A stretch of DNA of 64,000 bases from Flavobacterium tistrianum. Lineage in GTDB: Bacteria > Bacteroidota > Bacteroidia > Flavobacteriales > Flavobacteriaceae. A program made the position numbers and the translations under genes. Positions 58,162-64,000 of this stretch are shown in pieces. Position 1 is the stretch's first letter. Each line of letters begins with the position of its first letter. The stretch lies in the NCBI RefSeq assembly GCF_003254545.1, contig NZ_QJRH01000069.1:124001-188000 (forward strand). Direction: 5' to 3'. The notes under the pieces are model-generated. The model was not told where the DNA came from, made no database searches, and saw nothing but the letters and a program-made list of their open reading frames with translations.

Positions 58162-58945
58162 GCTTCTTTTTCAGACGCTTTTTTCTGTAAAACTTCTCTT
58201 GAAAATCTGAAGTATATTTCCATAAAGTCTCGAAAATCTTCTCCTCAGATTCGGCTTTATAATATTTAGCATACTCATTACTCATTGTTGCCACCATTTC
58301 TTCTAAAGGCGTCAAACGGCAAAGGTTTTTCATACGCATTTCAAAAGGCATCGAATCATGAAATTCCATTCTGTTTAAGTCGACCAAAAAGAAATCATAA
58401 TTTCCGCTGGCATTCTTTTTAATTAAAGTATTTCCTGGAGAATGATCCAAAAACTCAATTCCTTTTTCATGAAGATTGAAACTAAATTTAGTAAACTGCC
58501 TTAAGATATTTTCGCGATCTGGAAAATCAGGAATTTCTACCAATTCTCTATAAGTAAGATCACACTGCAATTGCTCGCTTACGTAGAAGCTTTTTTCTAA
58601 ACCTAATATTGATGAAAATTCCGCAAATGCAATAGGTTTTGGAGTTCCAACACCCAATTCCAGCAATTTGTTTGCAAACTCAAAAGAACGTTTTGCTTTT
58701 GATTTTCTGAAGTATTTATAAGCGATTTTATTGATAAAGTGCGGAACCTTAAACGATTTTATGTTTATTTTTTCATCGTCTAAATCAAAAAGTTTTATCT
58801 GATTGCGCTGGCCAATTACAAAGTCCTCTCCTTTTGTATCAAAAAAACGAATATATTCAAGAAGAATATTTTCAAATTTTTCATATCCGCGATTTAATCT
58901 TAAAATCATAAAAATTGTTTCAGCAAATTTAGCTAGTTTTACCAA
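58142..58945 (-). CDS. LPS core kinase (InaA/Kdo-kinase family)
   Basis: A 267-aa protein kinase-fold enzyme. The catalytic loop is FLDHSPGNTLIKK (in place of HxDxxxxN), followed by a metal-binding DLNRMEF in FFLVDLNRMEFHDSMPF. N-terminal lysine-containing strand and basic C-terminus (FYRKKRLKKKLKFWKK) suggest membrane association. Enzymes of this family phosphorylate Kdo or heptose in lipid A-core. Tail-to-tail overlap of 20 bases with GT2 copy C; divergent from the gene at 58970 by 24 bases, so both promoters must overlap the other gene's leader. Confidence 0.85.
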   Translation of the reverse strand: MVKLAKFAETIFMILRLNRGYEKFENILLEYIRFFDTKGEDFVIGQRNQIKLFDLDDEKINIKSFKVPHFINKIAYKYFRKSKAKRSFEFANKLLELGVGTPKPIAFAEFSSILGLEKSFYVSEQLQCDLTYRELVEIPDFPDRENILRQFTKFSFNLHEKGIEFLDHSPGNTLIKKNASGNYDFFLVDLNRMEFHDSMPFEMRMKNLCRLTPLEEMVATMSNEYAKYYKAESEEKIFETLWKYTSDFQEKFYRKKRLKKKLKFWKK

Positions 58946-58969
58946 CTAATAAAAACTATTTCGTAGATA

Positions 58970-59941
58970 ATGCATATTACTCTTATAAGTTTAGACAACT
59001 GGGGACTTAACAAACATATAGCGGCAGACTTAGAAAAACAAGGCCATACGGTTCGTTATATCGATTTTAATACATTCAAATATAAATATCCTTCTGTATT
59101 TCATAAAGCGTATAATGTTATATTAAAAGCGTTTTTTAAAACAAATCTGAAGCATCAGCATTACGGAAAAGAAATCATCAATGAATTAAAGAAAAATAAT
59201 CAGATTCAAGATGTAATTTTAACCATAAAAGGAGATTTTATAACTCCGAAAAGCATTTTAGAATTTAAGAATTACACAAAAAAATCAATCGGATTCTTTA
59301 ATGACAACACTTATCGTTGCCCAAAAATCAAACGTGTTCTTCATTGCTTCGACGAGGTTTTCTCGTTTGAAAAAGAAGACTGTGAAAAATACAATTTAAA
59401 ATTTGCTCCAAACTGGATTTATAATTCAGAAAACGCAATCCATAATAATCAATTTGAATATGATGTTTTTAATATAAGCTCAATTGACAAGCGACTTCCG
59501 ATATTAAAAAGAATTGCCGCTAATTTGGCTTCGCAGCATTCAAAATTCAAATTCATTGTTTATGATAAAAAGCAAAAAGACAATGACGAAAATATCACTT
59601 ACATAAAAAGCCACATGCCTTTGAGTGAAGTAAATGATTACATCAATCGTTCGAAAGTGCTTTTAGACATTAACAGACTTGGTCAAATCGGACTTACTTT
59701 CAGAGTTTTTGAAAGTTTGGGTTTAGAGAAGAAATTGATAACTACTAATGCAGATATCAAAAACTACGATTTTTATAATCCAAATAATATTTTGATTATC
59801 GACGAAAAAAATCCAGTTATACCGGTAGCTTTTTTTGAAAATGAATATGAAAAAATTCCAGATTCCATTTTGAATCAATACACTTTGAAAGGCTGGACAA
59901 ATTATGTTATTTTTCAAGACAACTCTTACTCTTCTTCATAA
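58970..59941 (+). CDS. CgeB-like glycosyltransferase
   Basis: A 323-aa GT-B-type protein. It begins MHITLISLDNWGLNKHIAAD. The middle contains KKSIGFFNDNTYRCPKIKRV and FDEVFSFEKEDCEKYNLKF, and the C-terminal donor domain HMPLSEVNDYINRSKVLLDI with GLTFRVFESLGLEKKLITTN, typical of CgeB/Eps-type transferases. Sugar and acceptor unknown. It lies in the LPS-core gene group. Confidence 0.82.
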   Translation: MHITLISLDNWGLNKHIAADLEKQGHTVRYIDFNTFKYKYPSVFHKAYNVILKAFFKTNLKHQHYGKEIINELKKNNQIQDVILTIKGDFITPKSILEFKNYTKKSIGFFNDNTYRCPKIKRVLHCFDEVFSFEKEDCEKYNLKFAPNWIYNSENAIHNNQFEYDVFNISSIDKRLPILKRIAANLASQHSKFKFIVYDKKQKDNDENITYIKSHMPLSEVNDYINRSKVLLDINRLGQIGLTFRVFESLGLEKKLITTNADIKNYDFYNPNNILIIDEKNPVIPVAFFENEYEKIPDSILNQYTLKGWTNYVIFQDNSYSSS

Positions 59942-60033
59942 TTAATAATAAAAATGATTTTAGGCTTGTAAGGATTCGTATTTTTGTTTAAGATAATTTT
60001 AACCCTACTATTTTTGCATTTGAAAATGTTTTC

Positions 60034-60041
60034 TATTTTTG
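60034..60041 (+). promoter_or_regulatory. -7 element TATTTTTG before the acyltransferase (third of three)
   Basis: Three identical octamers occur at 59979-59986, 60009-60016 and 60034-60041, all upstream of the start codon at 60099. Confidence 0.45.
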
Positions 60042-60098
60042 CCGAAATATTAAAAATTTATCAAAAAACACCTTAATAAAAAACTATCCTTTCAAAAA

Positions 60099-61262
60099 AT
60101 GACAGCCACTTTCTTGCTTTGTTCTTTTCTTATCTTATTTGCTCTAATTATTTCTGTAGCATTTACTAATAGAGTGGTAAAAATAGATGTGCAAGAAGTT
60201 CGTTATCCAGAAATTGATGGCTTAAGAGGTTACCTTGCATTTTTTGTTTTCCTGCATCACAGTTATATTTGGCGTTTTTTTCTTCAAAAAGGTGAATGGG
60301 AAGAGCCAAAATCAAATTTATTCAATCATTTTGGACAGACTACGGTTGCTTTTTTCTTTGTCATCACTGCTTTCTTATTTACTCTAAAATTAATCAACAG
60401 TAAAAACAAGGAAATCAATTGGTCGGCGTATATCAATGCTCGTCTATACAGACTTTTTCCTATGTATCTTTTTTCAGTTGGGATTATTTTTTTAATAGCA
60501 GGTTATTTAACCAATTTCAAATCTAGAATTCCTTTCTCAGAAAATATACTAGCCATACTTTCATGGATATTTTTCAATGTTAAAAAAGGATTAAACATCA
60601 ACGGATTAGAAGATAGCTTCTTGCTAAATGCTGGTGTAACTTGGACATTGCCTTATGAATGGGCTTTCTATTTCTTACTGCCTCTTATTGCCCTATTTTT
60701 TACGATTAAAGTAAATTATAAAATCATTGTTTCTTTCACCATTACAGCGGCTCTTATAATGATTATCAATGGTGCTTCCTTGAGACACTTTCTGCCTTTT
60801 ATTGGAGGTATTATTGCGGCTTTAGTAGTTAGCAAAAATACATTTGGCACTATTTTAAAACAAAAAAAATATGCGGTTTTAGCTATTTTACTAGTTGCTT
60901 GCTCTGTTTATTTTTTCAATAGCGGAAGAAAACCAATTCCAGTCATTATTACTTCAATCGTATTTATAATAATTGCTTCTGGAAATAACTTTTTCGGAAT
61001 TCTTTCTAGTACTTTTTCTCGAAAATTTGGACAAATAACGTATAGTATTTATTTAATTCATGGTACTTTATTATTCGTCCTTTTTTACTTTATCATTGGT
61101 TTTGAAAGAGCCAAAGAGTTAACAGATTTTGAATTTTGGTCTATCATTGCTTCATCAATCCTCCCACTAATCCTTATCAGCCAGTTAACATTCAAGTACA
61201 TTGAGCACCCTCTTATGGAATTTGCAAAGACGAAATCAAAATCGAAATCAGTAAAATCATAA
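60099..61262 (+). CDS. Acyltransferase 3 family membrane protein
   Basis: A 387-aa integral membrane O-acyltransferase with about ten helices. The catalytic His motif appears near residue 55 in EIDGLRGYLAFFVFLHHSYI, and R-x-R-type segments follow (NARLYRLFPMYLFSVGIIFL). The end KYIEHPLMEFAKTKSKSKS is typical of the family. It probably acetylates a sugar of LPS, O-antigen or another surface glycan. It is the last gene of the glycan region. Confidence 0.92.
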   Translation: MTATFLLCSFLILFALIISVAFTNRVVKIDVQEVRYPEIDGLRGYLAFFVFLHHSYIWRFFLQKGEWEEPKSNLFNHFGQTTVAFFFVITAFLFTLKLINSKNKEINWSAYINARLYRLFPMYLFSVGIIFLIAGYLTNFKSRIPFSENILAILSWIFFNVKKGLNINGLEDSFLLNAGVTWTLPYEWAFYFLLPLIALFFTIKVNYKIIVSFTITAALIMIINGASLRHFLPFIGGIIAALVVSKNTFGTILKQKKYAVLAILLVACSVYFFNSGRKPIPVIITSIVFIIIASGNNFFGILSSTFSRKFGQITYSIYLIHGTLLFVLFYFIIGFERAKELTDFEFWSIIASSILPLILISQLTFKYIEHPLMEFAKTKSKSKSVKS

Positions 61263-61346
61263 GCATTCCCCTTTATTCAAAATAGTTTAAAAACTCTTCG
61301 ATTTCTTTTGCAAAGTCTTTAGAAAAACAATTACAAGTAAAATTTA

Positions 61347-61354
61347 TAACTTTG
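61347..61354 (+). promoter_or_regulatory. -7 element TAACTTTG before the Sua5 gene
   Basis: Perfect TAnnTTTG, 33 bases before the start codon. Confidence 0.6.
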
Positions 61355-61387
61355 CTGTCTTAATGAAGTAAATTATACATTTATAAA

Positions 61388-61948
61388 ATGAACGAGGAAA
61401 TCATCAACGCATACGAAGTAATTAAAAACGGGGGCATAATCTTGTACCCAACTGATACCGTTTGGGGAATTGGCTGTGATGCTACAAATGCAGAAGCTGT
61501 TGCAAAAATCTATAAATTAAAACAGCGAGCAGAAACTCAAAGTATGATTGTTTTAATGAACAGCGAAAAAATGATGTATAATGTTTTTAAAGACATTCCA
61601 GAAGTAGCATGGCAAATTATAGATTTATCTGAAAAACCAACTACTCTAATTCTTGACAATGCAAGAAACGTAGCTCCAAACATCATTGCTGCCGACAAAT
61701 CTCTTGGAGTTAGATTGGTAAAAGAGCCTTTCTGTTACAAATTGATGGAAAGAATGAAAAAACCTTTGGTATCTACTTCGGCCAATATTTCTGGACAGCC
61801 AACACCACAAAGTTTCAAAGACATCAGTCCTGAAATTATCAATGGCGTGGATTATGTTGTAAAATTAAACCAAGACAAAATCAACGGAAAATCTTCTACC
61901 ATCATCAAACTAACTAGCGATTCTCAAGTAAAAGTAATTCGCAAGTAA
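61388..61948 (+). CDS. L-threonylcarbamoyladenylate synthase (Sua5/YrdC)
   Basis: Makes the intermediate for t6A37 in ANN-decoding tRNAs from threonine, bicarbonate and ATP. The 186-aa protein has GGIILYPTDTVWGIGCDATN, KIYKLKQRAETQSMIVLM, and LVSTSANISGQPTP. It is the short YrdC form without the Sua5 C-terminal domain. Monocistronic; the following spacer holds an ACCTTTG repeat. Confidence 0.94.
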   Translation: MNEEIINAYEVIKNGGIILYPTDTVWGIGCDATNAEAVAKIYKLKQRAETQSMIVLMNSEKMMYNVFKDIPEVAWQIIDLSEKPTTLILDNARNVAPNIIAADKSLGVRLVKEPFCYKLMERMKKPLVSTSANISGQPTPQSFKDISPEIINGVDYVVKLNQDKINGKSSTIIKLTSDSQVKVIRK

Positions 61949-61979
61949 TTGTGAATTGTTAATTATAAATTGTTAATTC

Positions 61980-62015
61980 ACTTTGAACCTTTGTCTCTTT
62001 GAGCCTTTGAACCTT
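61980..62015 (+). repeat. Dispersed ACCTTTG repeat
   Basis: CTTTGAACCTTTGTCTCTTT… followed by further copies, as at 26750-26793; it reaches the 3' end of the cysteine desulfurase gene. Confidence 0.7.
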
Positions 62016-63138
62016 AAAGGGTTTTCAAACTCTCAATAAGCCAATCGATATCTTCTTTGGTATTATAATGACTAAATGAAATTCGGAGATTTGGTAATTT
62101 TAAATCAGTCTCCGAAAGCATTTCATTTAAGACATGTGAAGGTTTTATACTTCCAGACTGACAAGCGCTTCCTCTAGAAACTGCAATTCCTTTCATATCC
62201 AAACTAAAAAGCAGCATCGAAGTTTTGTCTGATGAAAAAGGCAGAATAATATTGATGATATTATAGAAATCATCTTTCTTTCCGTTTATTCTAAAATCTG
62301 GAAAATGAATTTCTAACTGTTCAATTAGATATTTTTTTATTCCAAGGATATAAGCTCTTTCTTCATTTAGTTTTTCATAAGAAATAGATAAAGCTTTTGC
62401 CATTCCAGCAATCTGATGCACGGCTTCTGTCCCGGCACGAAGTCCTTTTTCTTGTTCACCACCAAAAAGCAAAGGCTGTAAACCAGAATTTTTTCTGATA
62501 AAAGCAAATCCAATTCCTTTTGGCCCGTGAAATTTATGTGCACTTGCCAAAATAAAGTCAACCGGAGTCTTTTGCAGATCAATTTCAGTTTTCCCTACAG
62601 ACTGAACTGTATCCGAATGAAACAGAGCATTATACTGCTTGCAAATCAAGCTAACGCGATCTAGATCTAAAACAGTTCCCGTTTCGTTGTTTACATGCAT
62701 TAAACTTACTATTGTCTTTTTTTCATCAGACAATAAATTTGACAAATGCGTTAAATCCAAACTTCCGTCTGCATTTACATTCACGTAATCAACCTGAACA
62801 TTGTACTCTTCCTGAAGCGCCCAAACGGTATGCAAAACCGCATGGTGTTCAATTTTTGAAGTAATAATTCTTTCAACTTTTAAATCTTCTACTGCAGAAC
62901 GTAGAATCCAGTTGTCGGCTTCAGTCCCGCCAGAAGTAAAAATTATTTCTTGAGCAGTGCAATTAAGATGCTTCGCAATGCTCTTTCTCGAAAGCTCTAA
63001 TATTGTTTTGCCGTTTCTTCCGAAACTATGCGTAGACGATGGATTTCCGTAATCCTCAAGCATTATTTTTGTCATTTCCTGAATTACTTCAGGACGCATG
63101 GCAGTTGTTGAGGCATTATCTAGATATACTTTTTTCAT
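62014..63138 (-). CDS. Cysteine desulfurase (NifS/IscS-like)
   Basis: PLP enzyme that releases sulfur from cysteine for Fe-S clusters and thio-modified tRNA. The 374-aa protein begins KKVYLDNASTTAMRPEV. Further: TSGGTEADNWIL, HVNNETGTVLDLD, the PLP lysine in ILASAHKFHGPKGIGF, and the sulfur-accepting Cys in SRGSACQSGSIKPSHVL. The start at 63138 is chosen over 63162, which adds only eight residues before the conserved beginning. Group I (NifS/IscS) by the sequence around the Cys. No iscU or sufU neighbour, so the specific role is open. Confidence 0.93.
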   Translation of the reverse strand: MKKVYLDNASTTAMRPEVIQEMTKIMLEDYGNPSSTHSFGRNGKTILELSRKSIAKHLNCTAQEIIFTSGGTEADNWILRSAVEDLKVERIITSKIEHHAVLHTVWALQEEYNVQVDYVNVNADGSLDLTHLSNLLSDEKKTIVSLMHVNNETGTVLDLDRVSLICKQYNALFHSDTVQSVGKTEIDLQKTPVDFILASAHKFHGPKGIGFAFIRKNSGLQPLLFGGEQEKGLRAGTEAVHQIAGMAKALSISYEKLNEERAYILGIKKYLIEQLEIHFPDFRINGKKDDFYNIINIILPFSSDKTSMLLFSLDMKGIAVSRGSACQSGSIKPSHVLNEMLSETDLKLPNLRISFSHYNTKEDIDWLIESLKTL

Positions 63139-63199
63139 TGCTGCAAAGTTAAGAAATATCAATTGTCAAATCTTAAATATCATTTGGCAATTTTTTCAC

Positions 63200-63207
63200 T
63201 ATTTTTG
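63200..63207 (+). promoter_or_regulatory. -7 element TATTTTTG before the last lipoprotein gene
   Basis: Perfect TAnnTTTG, 18 bases before the start codon at 63226. Confidence 0.6.
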
Positions 63208-63225
63208 ACCCAAATAAATTTTACG

Positions 63226-64000
63226 ATGAAAAAATATGCTGCCCTCCTGTTATTTGCTCTTTTTTTAAACGGATGCGATGATGGAGATTTGACTGTAGAT
63301 AAAATAGATTTTGAAGATATTGCAGAATCTCAAGCTTGTGATGTTACAACAAATACCTTGCTTTACAAACTTAAGCCTCAGGAAGCTCTACTACTTCAAA
63401 TGCCAGAAGGATCAATTAAAAATGATCCGGGTGAATACACTTATACTATAGACGCAAAAACATATAATGTTGTTTATAGAGCTTATGATGGAGCTGTTGC
63501 AAAAGAAAACATTTGCGGTTTAATTCCTCCAAGCACTCCAAAAGTAACTGAAGAATGGCTTGCAACAAACGGTATAATTGAAATTTCAACAACTCAAAAT
63601 GAAGAACCGAACAAAACTGACGATGGAACAAGAATAACAGGATATACCCATAGTATAATTTTTAGAAATATTACTTTTCAAAAGCCTGCAGGAGATCAGA
63701 TCGAACCAAAATTTGAATTTGGATTGTATAAAACTATAGTAACACCTGCCAATCTTACTTTTAGAACAAACCCAAATGGTTCTGCTTATGAGTGTGACGA
63801 AATTGCTAGAGTTTACAACTACAATAATACATTTTACTTATCTATTGATGATATCGATCCTGCTTTACTTGTCAATGTTGTTACTCCAACCAACCAACCT
63901 CGCACAAGTTTAATAACAGCAACACAAAATAAAGTGTTTTACAAAACTGCAAAAGAGGGAACCGGATCTATAACACCAGCTTTTGTTTGCTCTAAAATAC
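63226..64000 (+). CDS. Predicted lipoprotein of unknown function, 3' end outside the window
   Basis: At least 258 codons without a stop up to the end of the window. A lipoprotein signal (KKYAALLLFALFLNG then Cys-Asp-Asp-Gly-Asp) predicts an outer-membrane lipoprotein; acidic residues right after the lipidated Cys suit surface export in Flavobacterium. The mature part is β-rich with several Cys (QACDVTT; KENICGLIPP; SAYECDEIAR; AFVCSKI) and Thr/Asn-rich loops. No family recognised. A TAnnTTTG promoter element lies directly upstream. Confidence 0.75.
   Translation, partial: MKKYAALLLFALFLNGCDDGDLTVDKIDFEDIAESQACDVTTNTLLYKLKPQEALLLQMPEGSIKNDPGEYTYTIDAKTYNVVYRAYDGAVAKENICGLIPPSTPKVTEEWLATNGIIEISTTQNEEPNKTDDGTRITGYTHSIIFRNITFQKPAGDQIEPKFEFGLYKTIVTPANLTFRTNPNGSAYECDEIARVYNYNNTFYLSIDDIDPALLVNVVTPTNQPRTSLITATQNKVFYKTAKEGTGSITPAFVCSKI

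Noticed and set aside
1..64000. tRNA or rRNA genes
   Set aside because: No cloverleaf-like or rRNA-like segments were noticed in the intergenic regions by eye; a dedicated search was not possible.

Overview
The window is a chromosomal segment of a Bacteroidota bacterium, most likely a Flavobacterium. The DNA is AT-rich, promoters carry the Bacteroidota -7 element TAnnTTTG, and ribosome-binding sites are weak. The gene set is typical of that group: a fused thrA, a fused cbb3 oxidase CcoNO, a DUF5606 gene, a cluster of LPS-type glycosyltransferases, and many dispersed intergenic repeats. I saw no rRNA, tRNA or CRISPR array.

Layout. (1) 1-5.2 kb: threonine operon thrA-thrB-thrC, preceded by the 3' end of a Thr/Ile-rich leader peptide. 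(2) 5.3-14.3 kb: an accessory region. It holds an overlapping pair (PD-(D/E)XK nuclease-like plus zinc-finger/HNH-like protein), a gene remnant and a small unknown gene each followed by a GC-rich repeat, an XRE regulator, a GNAT enzyme, a HutD-like protein, a Crp-like regulator, a lipoprotein pectate lyase, and an overlapping HipA-like/DUF3037 pair. (3) 14.6-32.9 kb: mostly housekeeping genes (nnrD, gcvT, tail-specific protease, yebC, two tandem LamG secreted proteins, cysteine synthase-like, S9 peptidase, ybaB, threonine aldolase, prfB with its programmed frameshift, msrB, acyl-CoA carboxylase beta, DoxX). (4) 33-44 kb: microaerobic respiration, with hemN, ccoS-NO-Q-P-G-H and a SafE-like gene, ccoI, and a divergent Crp/Fnr-type regulator. 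(5) 44-52.9 kb: mazG, DUF5606, def, FUSC transporter, mqo, ruvX, a RelE/ParE-type toxin-antitoxin pair, a PAS protein and dapD. (6) 53-61.3 kb: glycan and LPS-core genes plus a deleted LTA-synthase-like pseudogene. (7) 61.4-64 kb: sua5, a cysteine desulfurase and a truncated lipoprotein gene.

How it fits together. The best-supported regulatory observation is a 14-bp palindrome with FNR-box geometry (ATGAT-N4-ATCAT). It lies upstream of hemN, ccoS and ccoI, each time centred exactly 33 bp upstream of the centre of a -7 element, and about 50 bp before the start codon. The Fnr-like gene is divergent from ccoI. This predicts a compact oxygen-responsive regulon that joins haem synthesis, oxidase structure and copper supply.

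The most novel parts are in the accessory region: the overlapping nuclease-like pair at 5.4-7.4 kb, the GC-rich repeats that supply or immediately follow the stop codons of three successive reading frames, and the HipA-like/DUF3037 pair. A function in defence or gene exchange for any of these is inference only; no integrase, transposase or known defence marker is visible here.
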